From Trichoplax sp. H2 (taxonomy: Eukaryota > Placozoa > Uniplacotomia > Trichoplacea): 64,000 bases of DNA. The stretch covers positions 248,001 to 312,000 of the forward strand of contig NOWV01000003.1 of assembly GCA_003344405.1 (NCBI GenBank), read 5' to 3'. Below the pieces are notes generated by a model. The model did not search any database and was not told the DNA's origin. It saw nothing but the letters and a program-made list of their open reading frames with translations. How positions within the stretch are numbered: position 1 is the stretch's first letter; each line of letters opens with the position of its first letter. The translations under genes were made by a program, and so were the position numbers. Below are positions 42,181-54,200 of the stretch, piece after piece.

Positions 42181-42890
42181 ACTGATAGAAAATAAATTGC
42201 AAGAAACGTACTGTAATAAAAAGGCTAGCAGTCATAACCAATGTTGTAGCCATAGAGATATTTAAGAAAAAACCTTTCTTATATCATTAAAATTATCGAA
42301 TCATGGTATTAAATCTGATTTGGAATGATTTACGATTAAGTCTCGGCACAGTCCAATCCGGTATTTAAGTAATTATGTAACTACTTTTGACTATGATCAA
42401 GTGGAGTCGTGTTTGAAACATTTTGGATGTACACTATTATAATAATTAATTATTAACTTAAGATAGTACGTAGTGCATGCCACGGGTTTCACAAGTTTCT
42501 ATAAATATGAAATTCGGTTTAGGTGTTGAAGAGAACATTCGTGGTTGCTTAGAAATAAACTTTAGTTACCGTACACAGCCATTGTCTGCTTTTATGTAAG
42601 ACTTAAAATACTAATCATAGAGATGATCTAGTACTTAGTTGCTTCAGGTTTGTAAACGCTCAGAGGCTTAATTAACTACTTTAGTGCTTAGCTTCATCAA
42701 TGGGACGATTGAGAAATTTATTGGTGATCAATCTCGTAGTAATCGTTAGTCGTTTGTGTTGCAATCGTAGTTTAACACCAACTGTTTGACTTTGTGGGGT
42801 GAAATTTTATCTGTAGGCGTCCCTCATCATGTACGCCATACGTCCTTATCATGGCTTCCTGTTCATGATTGTCTAACACTGGTAAGTACA

Positions 42891-42959
42891 TTAGACACTT
42901 CAGATTTTAACTTAATGTTCATGGATTCTGAATATCAAGTTAAAATCTGAAGGGTCTAA
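42891..42959. repeat. 23-bp inverted repeat with 23-nt loop
   Basis: Arms 42891-42913 and 42937-42959 are reverse complements with a single mismatch (TTAGACACT versus TTAGACCCT on the outer part; the inner 14 bp TCAGATTTTAACTT are exact). Stem and loop dimensions are those of a short RNA hairpin or a miniature element remnant. Confidence 0.85.
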
Positions 42960-43071
42960 CGTATATGTACAAAAATGTACATACTAGCAGGTAATAGTAT
43001 AAGTACGAACTCGTATATTAAGCATGGCATAGTGTACACTATTGCAAGACTGTCATGTCATTTTACTGCGC

Positions 43072-43345
43072 CCAAGGGTTTGGTTTCTTCCAGTGATAGC
43101 TAGTCTACATTCAAGATTACATTTAGTAAGTTGAAAATTATTAATCTACAATTGCAGTTAGTAAGTTGAAAATTATTAATCCAAGGGTTTAGTTTCTTCT
43201 AGTGATGGACTGGTAAGGATAATCCTATCCGAACCAGAAAGAAAGTGCACGAGTCAGTCCTACTCCTGAGTTGAGTCGTACCGATCGCGCCGATGGCAGT
43301 CTGCGTTCAAGATTGCATTTAGTAAGTTGAAAATTATTAATCTGC
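43072..43345 (+). repeat. imperfect direct duplication with a thrice-repeated 23-mer
   Basis: The 23-mer TTAGTAAGTTGAAAATTATTAAT (here broken: TTAGTAAGTTGAAA then ATTATTAAT) occurs at 43123-43145, 43158-43180 and 43319-43341. It is embedded in longer matching blocks: CCAAGGGTTT(A/G)GTTTCTTC recurs at about 43072 and 43181, and TTCAAGATT(A/G)CATTTAG at about 43110 and 43303. This is a decayed local duplication of unknown origin. Confidence 0.8.
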
Positions 43346-43424
43346 AACTCTCCTTCCCTCCCTAAAAAAGTCCCGACCTTTATACCCGTAGGGTGTCTGC
43401 AGAATCTACAGTAAGCCTTCCTAA

Positions 43425-43620
43425 TACTTGGAAGTCCTATCCATAGAGGTACTTATGGTCCTAACATAGCTATTCTGTGTCATAGACTTTGAATTAATTA
43501 ATTAATCTTAGCTTTTTCGAATCTCAGTGCAAGCAGTAGTATAAGTCTGGAAGTCCTAACCACAGAGGTTCTTCCCTATAGTCCTAACATAGCTATTTTG
43601 TATTGTACAAGCAGTAGTAT
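43425..43620 (+). repeat. second local direct duplication
   Basis: GGAAGTCCTA, followed by CA(T/C)AGAGGT and GTCCTAACATAGCTATT, appears at about 43431-43480 and again at about 43551-43600 with small differences. It lies just downstream of the 43.1-kb duplication. Confidence 0.7.
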
Positions 43621-44395
43621 TGTATAAGTCTTTTTGTACAGTCTGGATATACTTTTAGCAGTACTTCGGTCTAATAAATTTACAAGTACTATATATAGTA
43701 CGGACATACCATCAATACAGTAAATAGCATTTGGCTTCAGCGCAAGTTCAAAACTTGATTACTTATTCATTTTAATACTAGAGTAATATAAATGTATACT
43801 GTATAGATATATGTATAGCCTGTAAATCCATTTCTTTAGTGATTTTACTATATATAATACAGTAGCTACTTAAATACTTTTACTTAAAATTAGGTTGGAA
43901 TGAAACAGACGCTTATTTAATTCCGAGAGATAAAGCTCAAAGTTCGAGAGCTGAATTTGTTAAATCATTTTACTTGATTAATGGTATACGGGCATGAGAT
44001 GATTGTAGACCTGGTATTGCAGTAATTATATAATTACAAACGTAACAATATCACGAGATTCCCCTTTCATAAATTCGGTATATCTTATAAATAATGTATA
44101 AATGTTAGTTTGACGCTCTAAGTATATATTAATGGAACCATTAGCGCTATATGATACTTAAATCAGCAATTTATACAGGTACATATGATTATACGGGTAT
44201 ATATATAATTAATCAATTAATTATTATTATAATACTGTATATACCAATTTACAGTAATAGTAATCTCTTTGCGCTACAGCACCAGCATCGCTTAGGTTTA
44301 TCACTTAAACTAATTTTTCATCCATCTATGTAGACAATCTATTCTTTACCGCAACAATATTGCTATGGTCTGTTACTGGACTTAAGTTCTCGATA

Positions 44396-44448
44396 GTTTA
44401 ATCGGTAATCTTGTTTGTCGTGACAAACAAGATTCATACCGATTAAAC
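44396..44448. repeat. near-perfect hairpin, 24-27 bp arms
   Basis: Left arm 44396-44419 (GTTTAATCGGTA then ATCTTGTTTGTC) pairs with the right arm 44422-44448 (GACAAACAAGAT, TCA, TACCGATTAAAC). There is one 3-nt bulge and essentially no loop. Confidence 0.85.
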
Positions 44449-44628
44449 AAAAGGTACGCAATATTAGTAGAAAACTGAGCGGCTTTTCATAACTGAGCAT
44501 TTCAACTTGATAGTGGGGCAATGTTCTAATTAAATTATAACATTTACTCCAGATGTAGAAACAACGTAAATGGCATAGAGTTAAACATTACATGGCATAA
44601 CAGGAGTAAATTTATTATTAGATTTAGG

Positions 44629-45366
44629 TTAGGCTTCTCTCAACTTTAGATAATAATAGAACGTCAGAATAATTCCAATAGCTTGGATAAAACCCAATGC
44701 GAAACAAACACCACCGATTACATACACATTTTCATCAACAAACTCCGACAGTGCTGTCCCACAGCCCTTATAGTAGATGTTCGATGGACTTGTCGTAACA
44801 ACACAACTGCGAGATACTGTTATACAGCAACTTTCTGGAACGAAGTTTCTATCATGCAGTGACTCATTCTTACGCCATAGTGAGTAGCGCCAATCCATCC
44901 AAGATTTGGTACCACAACACTTTCTTCGCTGTTGAAGTCTATCTATGGAATTAGTTACCGGCTGATTAAATCCATACTGAGATGTTATCGTCAGATTTAG
45001 GCCGTTTTGAGCAGCAAGCATCATACTGTCGTGCTGACCATAGATAACACATCCAATAATAACCTCAATTAGAAATAGCGTGCTTAAAATGCCAAAATAT
45101 ACCAGAATTAAACGGCAGCTTCCACGATAAGACGCACCACAGCCGATAGCACCTAAAACGGCGATCACTAGTCCTCCTATTATTAGTAAAACTGAAGTAG
45201 AAATGTATCCTCCATCACCAGTATAGATATGAAATTCACTATTGGTAGCATTAATCCATGCTCCAAAAATCAGCATACTTAGACCACAAATAACAAGTAA
45301 GAAATTAAAAAAAATCGCTACACGTTTTGCATAATCCACCGCCGTCCACTTCGGTTTGCTGGCCAT
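44629..45366 (-). CDS. tetraspanin
   Basis: Four-pass membrane scaffold protein of 245 aa, in one uninterrupted exon starting at a true ATG. Transmembrane segments lie at about residues 15-37, 57-78, 86-109 and 214-238. The large extracellular loop (about 110-213) has the family signature: CCG at 150-152 (RRKCCGTKSW), ESCC at 178-181, and further cysteines at 188 and 202, making the usual six. Loop NLT at 124 and NES at 167 are candidate N-glycosylation sites. Cysteines at 76 and 84 beside the membrane could be palmitoylated, as is common in the family. The ligand and subfamily cannot be assigned. An intronless tetraspanin stands out beside highly intronic neighbours and may descend from a retrocopy. 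It is head-to-head with eIF3i across cluster D. Confidence 0.95.
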   Translation of the reverse strand: MASKPKWTAVDYAKRVAIFFNFLLVICGLSMLIFGAWINATNSEFHIYTGDGGYISTSVLLIIGGLVIAVLGAIGCGASYRGSCRLILVYFGILSTLFLIEVIIGCVIYGQHDSMMLAAQNGLNLTITSQYGFNQPVTNSIDRLQQRRKCCGTKSWMDWRYSLWRKNESLHDRNFVPESCCITVSRSCVVTTSPSNIYYKGCGTALSEFVDENVYVIGGVCFALGFIQAIGIILTFYYYLKLREA

Positions 45367-45414
45367 GTTGTACTCACAATCTCATGGTACTGTTACTGTT
45401 CAGTCTATTACTAG

Positions 45415-46575
45415 AGGCTATGTACTGTGCTGTACAGTACTGTACTGTACTGTACCTTGTAATTACCGTACAGTACTGTACAGTACGATATAGTAAAGTC
45501 TCAGTACATTGTACTGTATCGTATTTCGCGTGTTGAATGGAGCGATTGAGTTTGCTCAGAAGTAGTTCTGTTATCAAAACAAGATGGCTTCCGATGCTTA
45601 CTTAAAATGACGATAGGCCACTGGGGAATAATAAAATTTCGTTTAAATTTAGGCCATTTAGTCCATTTGAGGATAGTCTAAACTGTAGTGATGATGCATT
45701 TTGAAAATCTTAGCAAAGCTATTTTTCGATATGGTCTACTGTACACTGTACAGTACTTAGTCTGGTCTGCAGAATACTGTACACTGTACGGCAGGTACTG
45801 TAGGATTAAAAAATGATTGTACAGTACACAGTACTGTGCATGATGTACTGTACAGTACACTACTGTAAGTTGAACATTGTACTGTAAGCTCAGCACAATT
45901 TTCGCTCACAGTACAGTACAGTGTACAGTAGACCATACGAGAATAGCAAAAGTTGTTTAAATCAGACCTTCAATAGTTCATACGGTATACTGTACTGTAG
46001 TCGTTCCGTTCTGTAGTGTTTACGTACTGTACTTAACATTGCGCAACATGCTCTTTATCATTGGGAATGTACACTGTACTGTACTGTACAGTACTGTACT
46101 AGCTAATTCTGTACTTCTTTCCCCAGGGTACAGTATTATTACGACACTGGTAAAGTGCTATACTGTACAGTACTGTACGTACTGTACTGTACATTAGTTA
46201 GAAGTCCATTGTACTGTACTGTACTAAAAAAGAAAGAGACGGGATAGTGTCCAGTACAGTACGATTTCATTAATATCATACTGTACATAAATATACTGTA
46301 TGTCATATATAAATTGATTTTTTTCCATTTTTTATTACGATATTTGAATTTTTAAACATTTAAGCTATCAAATAATACCAAATTGGACTAATAAAATTTA
46401 AAATTATAATTTCAATCACCGGGAAAGACTTATGAGACACTTTAGACTGTAGTGTACAGTACTGTACACTGTACAGTACAACATGGTGAATACAGTACAG
46501 TACTTGTCTGCCCCGGTTACTCCTTGCAATTTACTGTACTATACTGTAGTGTATAGTACTGTACTCCGCAAAATC
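45415..46575. repeat. GTACW palindromic array cluster D (tetraspanin/eIF3i interval)
   Basis: Arrays fill much of the 1.3-kb head-to-head interval between the tetraspanin ATG (45366) and the eIF3i ATG (46695). Blocks occur at 45426-45454, 45467-45487, 45736-45754, 45775-45790, 45841-45860, 45907-45930, 46070-46100, 46161-46193, 46208-46225, 46452-46478 and 46535-46563. Orientation alternates, producing many CTGTACAG centres. Confidence 0.85.
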
Positions 46576-46694
46576 CAAGGGTTACTCTTCGCTAACCGCT
46601 AGACGACAATCTTCAAAGCTCTTTCTTAAATCAGTTAATGAGCAGTGCGTAATTTCAAAGAGTAGACACGTGCAGACAACTTTTCGATAAGAAC

Positions 46695-48610
46695 ATGGTA
46701 AGTTGAACCAATAGAATAAATGTTTAATACTTCTTAGTTACAGTGCTACACCACCAGCTAGAGTTGACTGAAATTATGCTTAAAAGTTCGAATTCGTAAT
46801 TATACTTGAAAGAGTCCACACTAATATAAATTGCATCTTCATTTTAGAGACCGATTCTCCTTCATGGGCACGAACGTGCTATTACTCAAATTAGATATAA
46901 TAGAGAAGGAGATCTCTTATTCTCCGCAGGGAAAGACCATTCTCCATCAGTCTGGTATTCTGATAACGGGGAAAGATTAGGAACGTACGATGGACACAGT
47001 GGTGTAGTTTGGTGTATAAACAGTAATTGTATCCTTCTGTGTAATTTGTACTATGAATAATTTGCAACAAATTCGAAGCAAATATTCCACCACCTAGAAA
47101 GGATCTGCTATAGTTTCATACTCAAGCTGTTGAATATAGTATGTTTTCTACAAGCGTATTATATAACACATTGGTTAATCTTCCTTAATAAGAATTGATT
47201 GTAGGGGACTCAACAAAAGTCGTGACGGGCTCTGGTGATAACTCATATATAATTTGGGATTGTGAAACTGGCAAACAGTTGCATAGAATTGACACCAGGG
47301 CAGCCGTTAGATCTTGCGGCTTTTCGTACAGTGGACGAGCTCTTCTAATAACCACTGATCAGCAGCGCGGTTATGAATCTGAAATATTACTCTTTGGTTT
47401 AGATGACCCCGCTCAAATAAGTAATATTATTACTGTTTAAAATATTAACGAAAGATACTTCTGACATCTGTTCTGCGTATAATATTACATTTTTTATTCA
47501 ATTCTAAATCTAAGACGACGGTGAACCTTACCTGAGAATTCCAATCTCAAAAGATAATGCCAAGATAACAACAGCTGTCTGGGGTAAATTAGACCGGTAC
47601 TTAATTGTTGGTCATGAAAATGGCGAGGTCTCTCAATTTGATGCCACCGTAAGCTCGCCCGAAAACTCTAATTTTTAAATAGTTAAATAGTTATCACTTA
47701 ATCTACGATATATTATCATAACAAATAATAGCATAGATCCAATTTATTATATTATCATTCTTTTACTTGGCACTAGACTGGCGAAAAATTGCACAGTGTC
47801 ACGGAGCACAGAAAAGCAATTTCTGATATAAATATGTACAAAGATCAATCCATGTTTGTTACTGCTTCGAAGGACAGTACCGCTAAGGTAGATTTGCTAT
47901 ATTATTTTAACTCTGACATCAATGGAATTTAAGGAGCATAGGATCATTACTTTATTACTAATTGTGATTTGAATTTCTTCATGATAGCTATTTGATGCTG
48001 ATGATCTGACCTTGCTAAAAACTTACAAAACTGAACGCCCTGTAAATTCGGCTGCTCTGTCATCATTGAAAGATCACGTAAGGAAACGTTACTGCAAGTT
48101 ACGGAATCCAAAGATCGCGACATAACCTATTTCATTACGTTGTATAGGTGGTTCTTGGAGGTGGTCAAGAAGCTATTGACGTAACTACAACTGCAGCGCA
48201 GGCTGGTAAATTCGACGCCCGCTTTTATCATGTAGTCTTTGAGGAGGAAATAGGCCGAGTAAAAGGTCATTTTGGTCCTATCAATAGCGTTAGATTTCAC
48301 CCTGATGGAAAAAGGTAGTAATCAAATAATTATAATAGCCTCAAGTTCTGTATGTTGTCAAATTTTAATAGCAAATTAATGCTTTTGAGTAATTTGAAAC
48401 TCAACATGAAAAGTAATTATATTTAATGTTAGCAAACCTATTCGATGTAATTTAAATCACACGCGGTTAATGTATGGTAGCTGAATTTATATGATTTCAA
48501 AAATTCTTTATTTTTCTTTCTAATGCAGCTATAGCAGTGGAGGAGAAGATGGCTATGTAAGAGTTCACCAGTTCGATCAATCATATTTTGACTTCGAATT
48601 TGAATACTAA
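46695..48610 (+). CDS. EIF3I: translation initiation factor eIF3 subunit I
   Basis: Seven-bladed WD40 subunit of eIF3 (TRIP-1), 327 aa, close to the ~325 aa of vertebrates. Eight exons: 46695-46697, 46848-47028, 47205-47420, 47515-47648, 47777-47887, 47988-48077, 48148-48314, 48529-48610. The first coding exon holds only the ATG. Exon 2 begins [18 protein letters not shown], matching the conserved start of the family, so the ATG-only exon is well supported. Blades are visible as [33 protein letters not shown] and [25 protein letters not shown] is a conserved hallmark in the late blades, and the protein ends YFDFEFEY. All phases close. AATAAA follows 6 bp after the stop. Confidence 0.97.
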
Positions 48611-48615
48611 ACCAA

Positions 48616-48621
48616 AATAAA
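48616..48621 (+). terminator. candidate poly(A) signal for eIF3i
   Basis: AATAAA begins 6 bp after the TAA stop, so the 3' UTR would be very short if this signal is used. Confidence 0.45.
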
Positions 48622-51279
48622 CGTGTTTAACCTCACTAGCTAGTCCTTCTAATTTCGCACGAGAAGCTTGGGTGTAGATTGAAACTAGCAAATTCTATAA
48701 GAACACTATTAACGTCAGACTTTGATCTAAAAAATATCAGTAGATGCCGACTTCCCCTTTAATAACTGCTCTTACCAAGCATTAGTAGAATATTTGGATG
48801 TCCTAGTAGTCCTTCTTACGTATTGCAAATACAAGAATAGAAAAATATAAGCAGAATCTACTGTATCTAAAGTGCGAATTTATTTAAGCATTGGCACTAC
48901 TATAACCACACCCTCCTATAACATCCAGCTTATATTATTATAATTGATATAATAACTACTCCGTAACCATTATCGTTGGCTCTCTTTTATACACTGATAA
49001 TATATGCAGTTTCCTTCAATTTTCCTTTATTTTTCTTTAAATGACCCAATGCAGCGTGTTTTTTCGTCTACTATAAAGTCCGAGGATGACTTGCGTTCCG
49101 TTAGGGTTAGGTACGAAGTCGGGGAGGGTTTAGGGCTTAGTTTCAGTCAGGGCATTAGTGCTAGTTTTGGCATGAGAGGCCATTTGTATTTTCTACATGA
49201 CCAGTAACAGTAGTTATAAACTTACACATGTTCTTGAGCTATTACTACAGTTCTTGCAGTGATTCGCGCATTCGAATTAAATTACCCATACTATACCCGG
49301 CCACCTGCCCCTATATAGGTTTGACTTAAATACTATCAAAGAAGCAATTTTAAACGTTACCAGTAGTACCATGCCTGCATAGTACTAATCTTGATCAGTT
49401 ACTGGACTGTATGATGCACATTATCAAGGGAAATTGTGATAGGATTATGATGTTCCTCCTTTTACTGGATCATCATGTATTTTCATAGTTCATCATAATG
49501 CCAAGAGATGTTCTTCCTTTTATATGTAGTTAATTTATTTAAACTATTTTTCTATAATATTAATTTTACCATTAAATATCTCATACAAGGCAAATTTGTA
49601 CTTAGTCACACAATGTAAAAGATACCATACTTTTCATATTGCATGATAAACTTGTACTCGTAGAATAAAACATAAAAATCCATACTGACTCTATTGTTAC
49701 TGGGCAATTACTAGGAGTTACCAGTATACTCGTGTAACTCCTTCACATGAATATCTTAATAAATACTTACATATATAATTAATATACATTATTTATAGGC
49801 GCGGAACCGACCTTATACGGTTTAATAAACTGAAATACAATAATTTATAGCTGGTATCACTTCATAATAACCTGATCTATATGCATTACTTAAAGATACA
49901 ATAAATCTGTTCGTATGAATATTTAATAGTTATGTTCGCAAACTATTTGCAGAATAGATATAATACGATAGAGATGAAATGAAATATCTGAACTAATTAG
50001 GAAAATATTTTATGCCGTACCGATTTAAAGTGATATCAAGAATTAAATAAACGACCATTATTCATAGCTTCTGTAGATACTTACGGTATATTATTTAAAT
50101 AATAGCGTTTGCCAACACAAAGAAAGATTTCTTAATTCAGGAATTAAAGATGAAGGTAGCATTCTCTGTACTAGCAACGAAATCGTGATAGAAACTTTTT
50201 ACTTAGTGACTTTTACTGCACACATATTACAATTTGTATGATGATCCAATAACGTATAATGTATAGTACTTAAGTAAAGTAGAAAATTTTGTTCTTGATA
50301 TACGTATACGCGCATTATAATAAAACTGCCCTAGTTAAATAGCTCGGTGTTCTATTGGTCATCCAGCAACAATCATTTCGTTCTCATTCATCTTCCACCA
50401 ATCCACATTCTTCTAATTATGATATGTGTATATTACGACTGATAAGAGAAGCAATCTAAACAATTAATGTCAATTTCCTATTATTATTGAGTATTGTCAA
50501 AATTTACTATAGCAATACCTATACACCAAAAGTATAATAACTATTTATTTACCAGTGGAATCGATTTCACATATGCCTTAAGTGCATTAACTTCCAAAAG
50601 AGAATGATAACAATTCCTACTATCAAACCATATTCAAGCATTTTCTTCAATTTGATCTATCCATAATCATAACATATTGCTACGTACCAATCTTTCTAAA
50701 AGCACAAAGTATTTATGCTTGATACGTTTTGTATCATTAACGGTCTCCTGTAACGAAATTACCTTGACGGATCAGACACTACACTCTAATTGAACCTATC
50801 ATTCATTATCAATCAATTTATATCATGTCCTCTTCCAGTTGCGTATAATTTCATGCTACTTTACGTTGCTTCAGAATGAATTTGCTAGATATAAATGGCG
50901 TCTGCCTCAAGATTTAACTGTTAATCGGGTTATTTTCACAAGCTTAACGGTAAATACGACGAATGCATCTAACCTTACGCCTATTTTTCATCAAAGAATT
51001 TTCGATCGTATATTACTCTTGGATGTTTGATTGCATTTTCATCCTGATTTTCTTTAATTTCCATCTATGGATTCTACTCAGCCAATCAGAATCATAATCA
51101 ACGTTTACTAAAATCCTAAATTTTCAATGCAGTTTTTCTTTACTTGGTCGATACGGTAATAGTTTTGACTCCTAAATAGCGATTTTGCGAAGAGAACAAA
51201 GAGAAAAGAAATATTCCGTATAGTTAATATAATTTAAAAGTTTGTATTCAGCGCTTTTATTATAATCGATTTGTCAACG
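48622..51279. other. intergenic, nothing recognised
   Basis: About 2.7 kb of AT-rich spacer between eIF3i and the PITPNM start. Open frames here (49004-49207, 50839-51030) show no family features. No GTACW array precedes PITPNM, in contrast with the four gene starts or pairs that have one. Confidence 0.5.
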
Positions 51280-54200
51280 ATGCTGATCAAAGAATATAGA
51301 ATTCCTTTGCCGCTTAGTGTCGAGGAATATCGTACAGCCCAACTTTATATGATTCAGGTAAATATCATAGCCTTATTTATCTCTTAGTATACTGTATAAT
51401 CTTAAGTTAAGGATTGCAACAACTGTTTAGTTTTATTTAATTTCTCTTCAATCATGAACGTAATTGATACACACGTAGGCTAATAAAAGTAAAGAAGTCG
51501 TCCTAAAGCGAGATATCAGTTTCATTTACACGTTCAGTGATTTTAAATGTTTCGAGATTAAAATTCCCAGAGGCCCTACTTCTCGTTCAGATATTTCATT
51601 ATTCAATTAATGCTAATACCTTCGCCTTAGCGAATTTATTTATTTCATGGTTATAATAACTATAACAAATAAATGAAAAATTTTATGAAACTACAGATGG
51701 AATCCTGTTAAATCTTTTTAACGGTGCTAATTTTGTAGCCAAAAATGTATGGATCGACGTTTAACTTCTATACGACTTATTTATCAGTCAGGTACAAAGA
51801 TTAATTCTATTAGTAAATGACGTAACAACTAGGTACTATAATGTAGAAAATAGTAGGACAACTAAGATTTTGAGATAATACAGGAATTAATAATCTTATT
51901 ACAGAGGAAATCAAGCTAAATCGTACAAGAATTAGTCTACTTTAAGATCCATTATTGATTCTATCTAGTTTTGTATCCACTCCTATGACAATATTCTGTC
52001 AACACAAAAATTTACCATAGCATGTTTCCCAAGCTTTAGCACACGTTAGCAACTATTATGACTGCCGTAAAATTTTCTATTCCTTATTGAATGAATCTTA
52101 CGTAAGATATCACAGTACTCGAAATTTAACTTATCAACTAGGTTAATTTAATAATTACAGGATTTAAACCACGTTTCTGGAATTAGTAGTTTCGGAATTG
52201 ATTAGGGTCTAATTAAACAATTAAAAAGAAGTGTACAAAATTAGGAATAATCATTCTTCATCGTATTGCATATCATTTTCCAGTACTAATCAGATTAAAA
52301 GGGTAATAAATTAAGATATCTTTATTGTAGATCAGTGACTGTCAGAGGAGATAAAGAATGAACTAAATACAGATCTGTGTCTCGCTATATAAAAGATATG
52401 TTATTACGTTGCTCTTTCTTACATTTCATTTACCTTAAGGTACCTTACTAGTTCTTGATTCTGTATAGGTACCCGTATTAGCAGATTTACAAAATGAAGT
52501 TACTACAAATATGATTGCGTAGCATTTTTAAAAAATTTTCCAACCCATACATCTAAAATATTTAATTCCAAAAAAGCTTTATCATCAACAAATTAAAAAA
52601 TATAATACGCCTGTATTCCATCGCGCATTGCTGACACTGAAGATATTTAATGTAGATGTACAGTAATACGGTACGGAATTTATGAAGATACAAGCACGGA
52701 TCTTGCCTTTATGAGCGTCATTTACCTATCATACTCTCTTCCTAAACGAACCTGTTACCTTTTAATAGGTTTACGAAGTATTATGAGTAACTGCTTAACA
52801 ATTAAACTTATGATTAGCATTTAACCCGTTGAAATAGGTGTATACTAGGAGAGCAGCCAGTTTGATATGAGTCACTGTAATCAATTGATTAGCATTAATG
52901 AAAGCAGATTGTGTTCATATTAAAAAAGATGTAGCTATTTGGAATTTTATGAGAACACGGCGGCAGGATTACTAGCAATTATAAAATGCAAATACTCTTA
53001 AACCTTTATTATAATTTTCTATTTGTAACTTTACCCTTATTTCAGTTACGACTCATATACTAACCTACCTTTCATTATCAAGCCTGTTCAATCGCATTAC
53101 TGAAAAATTATTGATATATATATACACTTGCTAAAAGAGATCAACATTTTTTACTCCGCCAAAGCTTGTATCGTATTCATCCACATTTATGCATATATCA
53201 TATTATAATAATATTAAACCTAATTTGTTATATGTAAAACAAACGGTAAAAATTTTATCTAAGTCACAGAATAGTGAATTATCATTACGAAGATTAAGAA
53301 AGTTAAAATTCATACCTTGACCTGAAAAATAAATGCTGATTACAAAGAAATGTAATGATTAAGTGTGTAGGTTAGTAAAATTTTGATCGAATAAGAGTAC
53401 TGGAGCAGAAAAAATACGTAGTAGAACTTACACTTAGCATTTAGTCAAGCTTAGATAGCGTTCAATTTTAAGGACAATATGAATAAACTGCGTGCAATAC
53501 CATACCATAACCACCATAAAACATAAAAATTTAGATTATAATGTTACCAAAATAAAAGGAAATAATCATTCAAAAATCAATTAATTCTAAAGATCGATAA
53601 AAATAAGAAAACATGCCTACCTTAAGCCGAAATATGCCGTCATAATCATATAAACAATAGCTTAAAGATTGACGTGATGTCGAATGATTTCTTTTCTATA
53701 TTCAAATAAAGTTTTGTTTATCTTATTTTTATGAAAGCATTATGTTCATCGTTGTTACAGTACCGTCGTACTTAATCCTATTAACAGAATGGAACAGGGT
53801 CTTGTATCTATCCTTTGTAAGTTTTAGATGAATAGCCTGGCACGACAAAAATATACCAGTAAACTACACGATAAAATCCAAAAGAGGCGATATCCTATAA
53901 TAAACAAGAAATAGCATGTCGTATTGACTTTCCTAATAGAGACGATGTTAATTTGCCGTTAAATAAGATTAAAAATAATCGTTGAAAGCTGTCATGAAAT
54001 TACTTAATTTTCATTTAATATTATTTTGATATTAAAAATCAAGATAAAAAGTGAAATGAAAATAGCTAAACTAATTTCTGCAAAAATATGTTGTAGTTAT
54101 TATAATAAAATCAATATATAATGCACTTATAGCTAGGTAGATGAACTATTGTAACTCATTTTTACAACGCTACTTCTTATAAATATATAAAGATACTGCT

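Larger units (their letters stand above)
42181..44628. other. intergenic with duplications and hairpins
   Basis: No protein-coding exon was recognised. The interval holds two inverted repeats (42891-42959 and 44396-44448) and two local direct duplications (43072-43345 and 43430-43620), listed separately. Confidence 0.55.

Noticed and set aside
43240-43320. GC-richer patch with possible tRNA-like elements
   Set aside because: No consistent A and B boxes or cloverleaf pairing were found. The patch belongs to the local duplication.
49099-49115. GTTAGGGTTAGG resembling telomeric repeat
   Set aside because: Only two TTAGGG-like units occur in an otherwise ordinary spacer; not an interstitial telomere array.
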